Part shown: positions 18,257 to 26,788 of the stretch, piece by piece
Numbering within the stretch: position 1 is the first letter of the stretch
Layout of the letters: each line of letters starts with the position of its first letter
Source of the DNA: Nitrosospira sp.
Lineage (GTDB): Bacteria > Pseudomonadota > Gammaproteobacteria > Burkholderiales > Nitrosomonadaceae
Reading direction: 5' to 3'
Length of the DNA stretch: 46,309 nucleotides
NCBI GenBank assembly: GCA_013697655.1
Contig: JACCWK010000162.1
Coordinates: 1 to 46,309 of the forward strand
Program-made: the position numbers and the translations under genes
Notes under the pieces: model-generated
Told to the model about the DNA's origin: nothing
Databases searched by the model: none
The model's input: the letters and a program-made list of their open reading frames with translations, nothing else

Positions 18257-18504
18257 GTAGGGACTTGATACAAAGTCTTCTCACTCTTTGATGACAGTAA
18301 ACTTCCAAAAGAGAGGCTATCGGCTCCAGAGCTATTCTTACGTATTTCACTGAACCATATCCAACGTTAAGCATCTGTAACATTCTAGATTGTCGAAATT
18401 TCTTACACTTCTATCTGTCGCAAGTAGCGAATAATCTGCCTTTTTTATTTATCAAGCCTTTAGGTCAGAATCAGGCGCGCATACACGTATGGGACATTCT
18501 CATT

Positions 18505-18542
18505 TGAAAAAAGACTCCGCTTGTTTAACAAAGCGGAGTCTT
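18505..18542 (-). terminator. Rho-independent terminator of the PEP-CTERM gene
   Basis: AAGACTCCGCTT (18511-18522) and AAGCGGAGTCTT (18531-18542) form a perfect 12-bp stem. In the minus-strand transcript it is followed by a run of six U, reading towards lower coordinates. Confidence 0.9.
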
Positions 18543-18548
18543 ATGATA

Positions 18549-18572
18549 AAAACTCTTCAGTGAGTTTTTTTT
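18549..18572 (+). terminator. Second, shorter terminator-like hairpin
   Basis: AAAACTC-TTCAGT-GAGTTTT followed by more T on the plus strand; the minus strand also gains a short T run. It may stop plus-strand transcripts from the FeeM-like gene just before they enter the PEP-CTERM gene. Confidence 0.45.
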
Positions 18573-18574
18573 GG

Positions 18575-19399
18575 TCAACCTTTACGACGACGCTTGGTTG
18601 ACGCACCAATCCCTAACAGGCCGATCCCGAGCAGAGCTAGGGTAGCGGGTTCCGGAATCCTGTTGAAATCCACGCCTCCACTAGCTTGATTGATCGTTAT
18701 ATGACTATCAGCCAGTACAAAAACGCCTTGGGCGGTATTATTAAACTCTTGAAACTGTAAGTTGTAGAACGGCACAGGGGCCGTAAATAACTGCGACCCC
18801 GCAGCGTTAAGGCTGAAACTGTTTGTCGTATTAAAACCGGTTCCACCTTGGCCGTTAATAGCGGCATCTCCTACAAGCAAGCCTGCAGTGGCTATTATAA
18901 AGCTGTCAGTCCCATGGTTGACTGATGCGGCCCCCCCGGCATTGGTTGCCGGATTGAAAGTAGTAGCAGAGGCGATAGTAGGGTCGACCCATAAGGTTGC
19001 ATTCAGGCCAGTGACGGTGTAGGTGCTATTTACAGCGGCATAGGTGCCGCTCGTCAGCTGTAATGTATAGCTGAATTCGGCCCACATCTGCCAGTTATTG
19101 TTCAAACCGCTAACATTGCCAAGCACATTGGTTTGATTATCGACGAAGGTTGAAAAATTGACCCATCCCTGTCCAGCTTGAGTTTGATGACCGGTATTTA
19201 GTGCTACGAGACTGGACGAGTTACCTATGATGAAGTTTGCGTCGAAGGGGCCGGGGTGCGGACCGCCCAGTGCTCCGAAAGCGGCATTAGGATCGACGGT
19301 AAATACTGCGATCGCCGAAGCGTGTGAACTGAATCCAAGGGCCAGAACAGCCACTACGCCGGCTGCTTGCAAGTTTTTGTACATGGACGATAATTTCAT
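18575..19399 (-). CDS. PEP-CTERM surface protein, PepA-like
   Basis: A 274-residue exported protein destined for exosortase processing. It has a Sec signal peptide (about 1-29, ending SSHASA), a low-complexity Asn/Thr/Ala/Gly-rich body without Cys, and a textbook PEP-CTERM tail: Pro-Glu-Pro at 249-251, a hydrophobic helix and a closing KRRRKG. Features such as FTVDPNAAFG after the signal and FTAPVPFYNLQFQEF resemble the flocculation-associated PepA group as remembered; this subgroup call is tentative. Established knowledge links such proteins to extracellular polymer and floc formation. The exosortase gene is not in the window. A sigma-54-type promoter lies upstream, and a 12-bp terminator follows. 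Confidence 0.92.
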   Translation of the reverse strand: MKLSSMYKNLQAAGVVAVLALGFSSHASAIAVFTVDPNAAFGALGGPHPGPFDANFIIGNSSSLVALNTGHQTQAGQGWVNFSTFVDNQTNVLGNVSGLNNNWQMWAEFSYTLQLTSGTYAAVNSTYTVTGLNATLWVDPTIASATTFNPATNAGGAASVNHGTDSFIIATAGLLVGDAAINGQGGTGFNTTNSFSLNAAGSQLFTAPVPFYNLQFQEFNNTAQGVFVLADSHITINQASGGVDFNRIPEPATLALLGIGLLGIGASTKRRRKG

Positions 19400-19800
19400 T
19401 ATGAATCTCCCTAAAGTGACACTGCGTGAGTAATTAAACCAAACGGAAAGCTTTCGCTGTTCTCGAGAGTTATATAAGCAGGATCCGTGCCATATTATAT
19501 TTAATATGTAACATCAATTAATTAGGAATCTTGGAGGAATTCTTGCCGTACTTATATGTAAAAAATTCCGACATATATGCAGAATGATATTTGGACTCTG
19601 TACCCCAGCGTAGATATTTCTGCCCAAATCGCATTCAGAGGCCAAACCGATGTTGTACTATGCTTAAGAACATTCGCACGCCTATGTCGCTACGCTCAGG
19701 TCAAAACGAAACCGGAGCGACCCTAGCTTAACGCACACAAATACCTAATAAGCAACACTGACATAGCTCAGACTCTCAAATAGGCCAAATGTAGAGCATT
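19400..19800. other. Promoter region of the PEP-CTERM gene and upstream of the flavin oxidase
   Basis: A 401-base AT-rich gap. It contains the sigma-54 site at 19477-19492 and an inverted repeat TATATGT...ACATATA around 19553-19577. The flavin oxidase starts at the right end without an obvious promoter or SD. No ORF of note. Confidence 0.45.
19477..19492 (-). promoter_or_regulatory. Sigma-54 (RpoN) promoter of the PEP-CTERM gene
   Basis: Read on the minus strand: TGGCACGGATCCTGCT. It matches the -24/-12 consensus TGGCAC-N5-TTGCW at every defined base except the first T of TTGC, and lies about 78 bases before the ATG at 19399. PEP-CTERM genes in several proteobacteria are known to depend on RpoN with PrsK/PrsR, which gives the match functional support. 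Confidence 0.75.
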
Positions 19801-21345
19801 GTGATGGATTGTAGCCGCACAGATAACGTAACCGGACGATTAAAAACAATATTGGCTGTTCACGAGCCGGCGAATGTCGAGGATATAGTCGCGATTGTTC
19901 ATTCCGCCCGATTTTCACGCCTACCATTGTACCCTGTTTCAAAAGGATTTAACTGGGGATACGGATCACGATCCCCAGTAACCGAAAACTGCGCATTGGT
20001 TGACTTGGGACGAATGAACCGGATTCTCAATGCAGAAAGGATATCGGTCGACAACCCAATTGCCGTGATAGAACCGGGAGTAACTCAAATCCAGCTTTAT
20101 GAGTTCCTGCAGATCCACTGTCCCCAACTCACTTTTAACGTTACAGGCTCTGGCCGGGATACCAGCATTATCGGCAATGCGCTCGATCGCGGCGTGGGAT
20201 ACATGGGTCCGCGCAAGGATGACGTTTTCGGTCTGGAAATAGTTACAGGTACCGGTGAAACACTCCGCACCGGCTTCCGAAGGCTTGGTGACTCATCCCC
20301 TCTCGCGCATAGTCACCCATTTGGTATAGGGCCGATTCTTGATGGATTATTCTTTCAAAGCAATTTCGGCATCGTCACCAGTGCATGTTTCCGTCTATCT
20401 CCAAGACGACCCAAGGAGGTTGCTGTTTCTCTCGCGCTTCGCAGGGCTGCCGATCTGCCTCAATTCATAAACGAGTTGGCACGCCTCAAGCGGGATGGCT
20501 TGCTCACCTCTGTGACCCATATTGCAAACCGTGCACGAACGCGTTCTACCTTGAGTTTCGGCATCACCCGTTATTTGGAGAACGAGTGTGGTTTCAGCCG
20601 CGAGGCAGCCAACAGCGAAGCCGACCGTGCAATAAACATGGTCGTCACTGACGAATGGACGAGCCTGGCATCCGTGACGGGTAACGCGGGACAGGTAAAG
20701 GCGGCGCTTGGGGAAATTCGTTACAGAACAATCGGTTATGCTCGCCTGATGGTCATTACAGACAGACGCCTGGATTTGGGCTATGCCGTAACCCATGCCC
20801 TACGCTTTATTCCTTTCGCCCGCGCAAATGCCGCTGCGATCTCAGCCCTGCGTCCGCTTCACAAGCTGGCCCTGGGAGTACCGACAGATGTAGCCATCGA
20901 GAACCTGCTCTGGAAATTCAATTATAGGAATAATCACGCGGTCGAGCTCGACCAGTCACGGTGCGGACTGCTGTTCGTTAACCCGGCCCTCCCTCTCGAC
21001 GGTCAGTTTACCGCCGAGATAGTCGAAGGAATGAAATCAATTGCAGCACAATACAACCATAGTCTTTACATAACAATTAACGTTGAAACTACAACCTCTC
21101 TAGTGGCAATAATTAACCTGCTGTTCGACCGGGGCTCGCCGGAAGAGGTGGACCGTGCTCACAATTGTGCGGATGCCCTGCTCGCCTATATACGCCAGAG
21201 AGGACTTGAACCTTACCGTGCGCGAGCCGACATGATGGATAAGATTGTGGCGACAGACCCAGACTATTGGAAAAAAATCCGCTCTCTCAAAAAAATATTC
21301 GACCCCGACAACATCATCGCTCCGGGACGTTACAATCTGCCGTGA
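19801..21345 (+). CDS. FAD-linked oxidase of the VAO/PCMH family
   Basis: A 514-residue flavoprotein. The N-terminal FAD-binding part (about 20-230) shows HEPANVEDIVAIVHSAR, PVSKGFNWGYGS, VIEPGVTQIQLYEFL, the cofactor loop NALDRGVGYMGPRKDD, and FFQSNFGIVTSACFRL; the C-terminus ends in the family-typical FDPDNIIAPGRY. The architecture resembles the vanillyl-alcohol oxidase / p-cresol methylhydroxylase group, which oxidises para-substituted phenols, although the substrate cannot be read off. The start is GTG 19801 or ATG 19804; a TAG lies three codons upstream, and the N-terminus is shorter than I would expect for the family. No signal peptide. It is first in the plus-strand row leading to the two permeases, separated from them by a transposase relic. 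Confidence 0.82.
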   Translation: MMDCSRTDNVTGRLKTILAVHEPANVEDIVAIVHSARFSRLPLYPVSKGFNWGYGSRSPVTENCALVDLGRMNRILNAERISVDNPIAVIEPGVTQIQLYEFLQIHCPQLTFNVTGSGRDTSIIGNALDRGVGYMGPRKDDVFGLEIVTGTGETLRTGFRRLGDSSPLAHSHPFGIGPILDGLFFQSNFGIVTSACFRLSPRRPKEVAVSLALRRAADLPQFINELARLKRDGLLTSVTHIANRARTRSTLSFGITRYLENECGFSREAANSEADRAINMVVTDEWTSLASVTGNAGQVKAALGEIRYRTIGYARLMVITDRRLDLGYAVTHALRFIPFARANAAAISALRPLHKLALGVPTDVAIENLLWKFNYRNNHAVELDQSRCGLLFVNPALPLDGQFTAEIVEGMKSIAAQYNHSLYITINVETTTSLVAIINLLFDRGSPEEVDRAHNCADALLAYIRQRGLEPYRARADMMDKIVATDPDYWKKIRSLKKIFDPDNIIAPGRYNLP

Positions 21346-21865
21346 TACCTTCACTTCGATATCAGGCCTTCTTATCCATCGAAGTCGCCAAAAACGCAGA
21401 GAAGTTCTTTTGTCGATCCCAAGACTTCCGCCCGATCTGAATCGCCCTTATTTTTGATATTCCCAACCGCATTCGATACCGCATACTTCGGTGCGATGCT
21501 CAAATACATATGCACGCGATCAATCATCATATGCCTTCGACAATCCTCTATTTGTAGGCCCTTTTCCATGAGCGATCAAAAATTCCCGCAGATCACTGTA
21601 AGGCCAAACCTTGGCAACCCCCCGAAGTTACCTGATGGCTTACTATTGGAGCTAGTCGCAAAGAATCAGTGCCCGCAGAAGAACAGCACAAAACCACTGA
21701 AGGGCAGTTATAATCTTTCAGACACAGCTTGTAGCAACCGAATTTTAGCGCGAAGAACAGCATGTCGTTATCAGGCGACTACTACGATGCCTGAGGTGCA
21801 GGTCGATGCCGATCAGTTTCTCGGCACAAGTGGGATGCGGACGTAGGGAATAAGGGCCATCATCG
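21346..21865. other. Gap with IS200-type debris
   Basis: A 520-base stretch between the oxidase and the first permease. Its left half holds the transposase relic. The right half (21570-21865) contains no recognisable protein; an open plus-strand frame at 21454-21846 has no family features and overlaps the relic. AAGGG at 21852-21856 is the likely ribosome-binding site of the permease. Confidence 0.45.
21364..21569 (-). pseudogene. Decayed IS200/IS605-type transposase (TnpA)
   Basis: The minus-strand frame from about 21569 reads HMMIDRVHMYLSIAPKYAV and then NAVGNIKNKGDS, plainly the core of an IS200-type Y1 transposase, whose usual form is HMMPDHVHM...SIPPKYSV...G.IKGKS. The HUH metal motif is damaged (Arg in place of the first His). 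Similarity then moves to another frame (DRQKNFSAF), showing a frameshift, and an upstream part (LREFLIAHGKG) is in a third. The N-terminus and the catalytic Tyr helix are missing or unrecognisable. It cannot be active. Confidence 0.72.
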
Positions 21866-23092
21866 GTGAGAACATTCTGGCTCGACTTTAATTTGGCGTA
21901 CCACAATGTCGTACGCCAAAAACGCCGTAGCGCCATCGCAGTTGGCGCTATCGCATTTGGTATCACTGCCCTGATCTTGGCGAGCGGCTTCATTGAATGG
22001 ACACTTGTGGATTTTCGCGAGTCCACAATCAAGTCACAACTGGGTCATCTGCAAATCGTACGTCCAGGCTATCATGACGCTGGGAAAGCGGATCCCTACG
22101 CCTTCCTGCTACCAGACACCATGCCTGAACTGGAAGCAGACGAATTCAAGCAAATAAGGGCAGTCGCCCCACGAATATCCTTTAGCGGTCTCATCAGCCG
22201 CGGTGAAGCAACCCTTTCATTTATCGGTGACGGCGATGATCCCCAGCAACAAGAAGTTTTTGGCGACGCGTTGCAGATTTCAGCGGGCCGGAATCTCTCC
22301 GCTGATGACCCGTACAGTATCATAGTCGGTGAGGGGCTTGCACGCAATCTTGGTGTCAATGTCGGCGATCAGGTCATACTGCTGGCAAACACCGCATCGA
22401 GAGGAACCAATGCGGTAGAGGTTACCATAAGGGGTCTTTTCTCCACTGTTACCAAGTCTTATGACGATTCCGCCCTCAGAATGCCTATCGACACGGCGCG
22501 CCGACTGCTCCGTACCCAAGGCTCCCATACATGGATGGTGCTCTTGAACGACACCTCACAAACCGATATCATGCTCGCAGAATTACGCGAGAAGCTGCAA
22601 AAGAACGGTTTCGAGATTGTTCCATGGTATGCGCTGGCAGACTTCTACAATAAAACTGCAAGCTTGTTTACCAAGCAGATCCGGGGAATCAGGCTGATTA
22701 TCGCCTTGATTATCCTCCTTAGCATCTCGAACACCATGACCATGAGTGTAATGGAACGGATCGGAGAAATCGGTACTTCCATGGCACTCGGCGTGAAGCG
22801 TACCGGCATCATGCGCCTATTCCTCTGCGAAGGTGTTCTCCTCGGCTGCCTCGGCGGTCTGCTCGGTTTGATATTAGGACTATTATTGGCCAGTGTGATC
22901 TCCAGTATTGGTATCCCCATGCCCCCACCGCCAGGAATGGCGCGAGGCTACACAGGACAGATTCTTGTTACCTGGGATATAGCGCTTGAATCACTGGTAC
23001 TCACCGTCGCCACGACGCTGGCCGCCAGCATATACCCAGCCTGGAGAGCATCCCGGATGCAGATTGTCGATTCTTTGCGTCATAATCGATAA
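21866..23092 (+). CDS. ABC transporter permease, FtsX/MacB type (first of pair)
   Basis: Inner-membrane permease of 408 residues with the LolC/E-MacB layout: an N-terminal helix (about 20-42), a large periplasmic domain (about 45-270), and three C-terminal helices (about 275-297, 322-350, 376-398). Motifs include NLAYHNVVRQKRRS before helix 1, ISNTMTMSVMERIGEIGTSMALG after helix 2, and the unusual SSIGIPMPPPPGMARGY between helices 3 and 4. Start is GTG 21866, with AAGGG nine bases upstream. It is paralogous to the next gene, 13 bases away, so the two should form a heterodimer served by the ATPase at 25948-26733. Such permeases do not pump across the membrane but drive substrates out of the outer leaflet. 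Confidence 0.9.
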   Translation: MRTFWLDFNLAYHNVVRQKRRSAIAVGAIAFGITALILASGFIEWTLVDFRESTIKSQLGHLQIVRPGYHDAGKADPYAFLLPDTMPELEADEFKQIRAVAPRISFSGLISRGEATLSFIGDGDDPQQQEVFGDALQISAGRNLSADDPYSIIVGEGLARNLGVNVGDQVILLANTASRGTNAVEVTIRGLFSTVTKSYDDSALRMPIDTARRLLRTQGSHTWMVLLNDTSQTDIMLAELREKLQKNGFEIVPWYALADFYNKTASLFTKQIRGIRLIIALIILLSISNTMTMSVMERIGEIGTSMALGVKRTGIMRLFLCEGVLLGCLGGLLGLILGLLLASVISSIGIPMPPPPGMARGYTGQILVTWDIALESLVLTVATTLAASIYPAWRASRMQIVDSLRHNR

Positions 23093-23105
23093 TCAGCGGA
23101 ATATC

Positions 23106-24317
23106 ATGTTCAAGCTTGCACTGCGCAATGTTGTGCGTCAGAAAATACATACGGCGATGACGCTGGCTGCAATCGTGGGCGGCGTAGCGGGACTTATCGT
23201 TGCTGGTGGCTGGGTGAACGACATCTTTGTGCAGCTGTCCGAAGCCCTGATTCATTCGCAATCGGGACATCTACAGGTCTATAAGGCGGGATTTTTCGCT
23301 GAAGGATCGCGCACACCGGAAAAATACCTAATTGCAAATCCAAATGCTATCAAACAACGCATTAATACCGAGGCAGGCATCGCCAACGTAATGGCGCGGC
23401 TAAACTTTTCTGGACTTTTAAATAATGGGCGCAGTGACTTGCCGATCATCGGTGAAGGAGTGGAAGCGGAGCAGGAGGCCGTATTGGGAAGCTCCGTCTC
23501 CATTATTGCCGGACGTCAATTGAGCGACAAGGATGCATTTGGCATGGTAGTCGGAGATGGCGTCGCGCGGGGATTGAAATTAAAACCTGGCGACCACGTG
23601 ACATTGCTTGCGAACGCGCTCGAAGGCGCGCTGAATAGTTTGGATTTTGAAGTAATTGGTGTCTTCCAGAGTTTCTCCAACGATTATGACGCACGGGCTA
23701 TAAGAATCCCGCTTGCCGCAGCCCAAGAGTTGCTCGGCACACAAAGCGTGAATGCACTCGTCATTTCGCTGAAGAAAACTGATGATACGGATCGTGTTGC
23801 AGTCTGGCTAAAGGAGCACCTTGGCGCTTCGGGGCTGGAGGTCAAAACATGGGTCGAACTAAACGACTTCTATGAAAAAACCGTAGAGCTGTATAAAGGC
23901 CAGTTTGGCGTACTGCAACTGATCATTCTCGTCATGGTTCTACTAAGTGTTGCAAATAGCGTGAACATGAGTATTTTTGAGCGGGTGGGAGAGTTCGGCA
24001 CAATGATGGCTATCGGCAATCGCAGCAGTCAGGTATTTTGGTTGATCGTAACCGAAAGCGTATTGCTCGGGCTTATTGGTAGTTGCCTTGGGGTTGGGGT
24101 CGGCGTGCTACTGGCACTCGCTATTTCATCTGTCGGTATTCCGATGCCGCCACCGCCGAATGCTAACGTTGGTTATATGGCCCACATCCTGATTATCCCC
24201 TCAGTATTGCTGATGTCCTGTGCCATCGGCACCGGGGCTACTATTCTGGCGGCTGTCCTTCCGGCAAGGCACGTTTCCCGCACTCCGGTTGTCGACGCGC
24301 TGAGACAGAATTTCTAA
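23106..24317 (+). CDS. ABC transporter permease, FtsX/MacB type (second of pair)
   Basis: A 403-residue paralogue of the preceding permease with the same four-helix layout and the same SSVGIPMPPPPNANVGY loop. It begins MFKLALRNVVRQKIHTAM; the periplasmic domain contains SQSGHLQVYKAGFF and the strand pair HVTLLANALEG, and the FtsX helices begin with LLSVANSVNMSIFERVGEFGTMMAIG. ATG 23106 is 13 bases after the first permease stop; frames extending back to 22986 overlap that gene and lack similarity. It is convergent with the outer-membrane protein gene, with 48 bases between stops and no strong terminator. A Lol-like role in lipid or lipoprotein movement is inferred from the neighbouring ATPase and LolA-like gene. 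Confidence 0.9.
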   Translation: MFKLALRNVVRQKIHTAMTLAAIVGGVAGLIVAGGWVNDIFVQLSEALIHSQSGHLQVYKAGFFAEGSRTPEKYLIANPNAIKQRINTEAGIANVMARLNFSGLLNNGRSDLPIIGEGVEAEQEAVLGSSVSIIAGRQLSDKDAFGMVVGDGVARGLKLKPGDHVTLLANALEGALNSLDFEVIGVFQSFSNDYDARAIRIPLAAAQELLGTQSVNALVISLKKTDDTDRVAVWLKEHLGASGLEVKTWVELNDFYEKTVELYKGQFGVLQLIILVMVLLSVANSVNMSIFERVGEFGTMMAIGNRSSQVFWLIVTESVLLGLIGSCLGVGVGVLLALAISSVGIPMPPPPNANVGYMAHILIIPSVLLMSCAIGTGATILAAVLPARHVSRTPVVDALRQNF

Positions 24318-24365
24318 TTTTTATCTGCCCTATCACGAAAGAATCCGTATTTTTGCGGGTAACCA

Positions 24366-26000
24366 TCAGAATGAATAACGCAACTCTGTGTAAACTCGGT
24401 CATTATGGTTGAAACGGCCGAACAGGCCGGTGGGTTTGCCACCAAAAACATCTGCTCCGACCGCCCAGTTCCAATTTCTCTCGAAATTCCAGGAAAGCCG
24501 TGGCCGGAACATCCAGTCGTTGTGGTTCAAACTGTGGATCAGCAATGTCTGCGCTTCGACCTTCTGCCAAAGTTTACCGGTAAGCAGGACGCTAGCTCCG
24601 TTCTCTATCCTGTCTGAAAATATGCCTGGATCGTAAGAGAAAAAAACGCGCTGGAAGAATTGCAAATTCAAACGGCCTTCGGCAGGCAAGCTGAAATCAA
24701 GCCCAAGCGCATAATCGAGGGTATTCTGCCTGACCAACCCATCCATCGCGGCAGGACTTGCGACATTGAATTTGCGCCCATCTGTATAAACCAATTCACC
24801 CTTGAGCACGACTGTGCCAAAATCTTTCGTGACGGTGCTGCCAAACTGGTCGACCTGGTCATGGCGCGGCTGAAAGACGAGCGGTTCGGTCGGCCCGTTG
24901 ACGCGATAGAAGGTGGAAGAGGCATCAAGGCTATGATAATAAAAGCCTGAAATATCCCAACCATTTTTCAATTGCGATAAGCGAAACCCATAATTCGAGT
25001 TGCCAACGTTGCGCCCCGAACGATCTTCGCTCAGGTATGAAGCGGTCCCGCGCAACGGCCCAGGATAAAAATCAGCCCCCGGCTTACCAATCTCGTCAAG
25101 AGTAGGCACGGGAATCCACAACACCTCAGCATGTATATCATTCTTCGAATATTCAGCACGCATCGCCCACTGGGGGATACGCAATATATCAAATGCGGGG
25201 AGGATAAACTCACGCAGATCTTTGGCCGACACAACATCAGCGAAAAACAGTCCAACCATCTCACCCCATACCACATGTTGGCGGCCTAGGCGAAAGTCGA
25301 AATTACCGGCGGAAATGTCCAGATAATTCTCGCGCAGAAAGAACTGCTGGCGTTGGTCGTGGCGAACTGCTGACGGATAGAAATTAGATAGGTCATAGGC
25401 GGCATCATAGTCGAATCGGCCACTTATTTTCCATTTGAGGTGCTCATTGAATTGTCCAGTACGAGACAGTTCAGTTCGCAGCTTCGCTTTGGAAAAATGC
25501 TCTGGGCTACTATAATTGTCAGCGATTTCTAGTTGAGAAAACCCGCTCCAACCAGTCACCAATTTTTTCCAGCCTGACATGGTAGGAGCTTTCTCATTTG
25601 CCAAGACATCGTTACCGAATAGCATGTCGCGCGAACTAATATCGCTTTCTTTGTAACTGTTACCCTGCGTGGCTACCTTTTCTTCGTCATCTGTTACCAA
25701 TGGGGTTGAAAGTGAAGAGAGTGAAGAGGATGACTGTATAAATAAAGGCTCCCCGTTCCCCTTATCAATCGCAATTACATTACTTTTACCCATGGACTTT
25801 GCTGATTGGGAAAGTGATAACGACAAAAATAAGGATAATGGTTCTGCGTCAACCTTATCAAGTATCGCGCGATCTGTTGAATTGCCTTCGGCAATGCTGT
25901 GCAGCGGCAAAGCAATCAATGCCGCAGCAAATACAAAATATCCAAATTTACATCTGGATCCCATCCGTCCCGCTTTGATCCGCACGCTGGGATAAGACAT
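24366..26000 (-). CDS. Outer-membrane beta-barrel protein, DUF1302-like
   Basis: An exported protein of about 544 residues. A signal peptide ends near HSIAEG; then comes a low-complexity stretch rich in Leu/Ser (LSLFLSLSLSQSAKS), a linker, and from about 150 a barrel of alternating strands. FFLRENYLDISAGNFDFRLG followed by RQHVVWGEMVGLFFADVVS matches the DUF1302 signature, and the C-terminal aromatic YSF fits BAM-dependent insertion. The start is uncertain: ATG 26000 is used, ATG 25964 gives a tighter signal peptide, and TTG 26024 is unlikely. All overlap the ATPase stop at 25948, so the two are translationally coupled. It could be the outer-membrane acceptor of the transporter; the substrate is unknown. 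Confidence 0.8.
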   Translation of the reverse strand: MSYPSVRIKAGRMGSRCKFGYFVFAAALIALPLHSIAEGNSTDRAILDKVDAEPLSLFLSLSLSQSAKSMGKSNVIAIDKGNGEPLFIQSSSSLSSLSTPLVTDDEEKVATQGNSYKESDISSRDMLFGNDVLANEKAPTMSGWKKLVTGWSGFSQLEIADNYSSPEHFSKAKLRTELSRTGQFNEHLKWKISGRFDYDAAYDLSNFYPSAVRHDQRQQFFLRENYLDISAGNFDFRLGRQHVVWGEMVGLFFADVVSAKDLREFILPAFDILRIPQWAMRAEYSKNDIHAEVLWIPVPTLDEIGKPGADFYPGPLRGTASYLSEDRSGRNVGNSNYGFRLSQLKNGWDISGFYYHSLDASSTFYRVNGPTEPLVFQPRHDQVDQFGSTVTKDFGTVVLKGELVYTDGRKFNVASPAAMDGLVRQNTLDYALGLDFSLPAEGRLNLQFFQRVFFSYDPGIFSDRIENGASVLLTGKLWQKVEAQTLLIHSLNHNDWMFRPRLSWNFERNWNWAVGADVFGGKPTGLFGRFNHNDRVYTELRYSF

Positions 26001-26733
26001 TACCACTCGTATTGCGGCGCTCAATCACCATGGCTAATTTTTCTTCCTCCGTTACGTCTTGAGTCGCGAGCTGTCCATCTTCAATACGTACCAACCGGTT
26101 CGCCATCGCCATGACACGCCAGTCATGGGTAGAAAAAATAAAGGTCGTCTTGAAATTGCCGTTAATATCCTTCATTAGTTGCAAGATTCCTTCACCAGTC
26201 TTATGATCGAGATTAGCGGTCGGTTCGTCCGCCAACACGATTTTCGATTGTGTCGCCAGTGCGCGTGCAATCGCCACACGTTGGCGCTGTCCGCCGCTAA
26301 GCTGATTCGGCCGATGGTTGGTGAACTTGGATAAGCCCACGATGGAAAGATACTTCGCGACGCGGTTGCGGCGCTCTGTTCCGCTCAGTTCCTTGAATTG
26401 CAGTAGGGGATACTCGACGTTTTCCTCTGCCGACAGAACAGGCAACAGATTGAATGTCTGGAAAATAAAACCGATAGTCCGCGCCCTCAGATCCGAAAGG
26501 TCATCCGGTGTCTGTCCACTGACATCCTGGCCGTTAATGAATATTTTTCCAGACGATGGAGTATCGATGCAGCCGATTAGATTGAGTAGCGTAGATTTAC
26601 CACTGCCGGATGGACCGGCAATTGCCAGAAACGCGCCGTCCTCAATATTCAGGGTAATGTCCATAAGTGCCTGGACTTTCTGTTCACCCAGGGAGTAATC
26701 TTTAAAAACGTGCTCAAGTCGTACAATGCTCAT
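25948..26733 (-). CDS. ABC transporter ATPase, LolD/MacB type
   Basis: A cytoplasmic ATPase of 261 residues. Walker A is GPSGSGKST (about 39-47), the Q-loop lies in IGFIFQTFNLLPVLSAEENVEYPL, the signature is LSGGQRQRVAIARAL, Walker B is IVLADEPTANLD, and the switch His is in FSTHDWRVMA. The Q-loop sequence and the DEPTANLD motif place it with LolD/MacB, the partners of FtsX-type permeases. A C-terminal extension of about 30 residues overlaps the outer-membrane gene. It is encoded opposite the two permeases, so the transporter comes from two transcription units; 55 bases separate its start from the divergent LolA-like gene. Confidence 0.93.
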   Translation of the reverse strand: MSIVRLEHVFKDYSLGEQKVQALMDITLNIEDGAFLAIAGPSGSGKSTLLNLIGCIDTPSSGKIFINGQDVSGQTPDDLSDLRARTIGFIFQTFNLLPVLSAEENVEYPLLQFKELSGTERRNRVAKYLSIVGLSKFTNHRPNQLSGGQRQRVAIARALATQSKIVLADEPTANLDHKTGEGILQLMKDINGNFKTTFIFSTHDWRVMAMANRLVRIEDGQLATQDVTEEEKLAMVIERRNTSGNVLSQRADQSGTDGIQM

Positions 26734-26788
26734 GGGAATATCCTAGAATGTGTAACCTCAGAAGCGAGCAGCGTCCATAGGAGCGAAA

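Larger units (their letters stand above)
18257..18574. other. Gap between convergent genes; terminators only
   Basis: A 318-base AT-rich region with no convincing ORF. Its right half holds two hairpins (annotated separately) that separate the convergent FeeM-like and PEP-CTERM genes. Confidence 0.4.

Noticed and set aside
21454-21846. Plus-strand open frame of 130 codons between the oxidase and the permease
   Set aside because: No family features, unusual composition, and it overlaps the readable IS200 relic on the other strand.
26001-26024. TTG start for the beta-barrel protein
   Set aside because: Weak start codon, no SD, and it only adds residues before the signal peptide; ATG 26000 or 25964 is more plausible.
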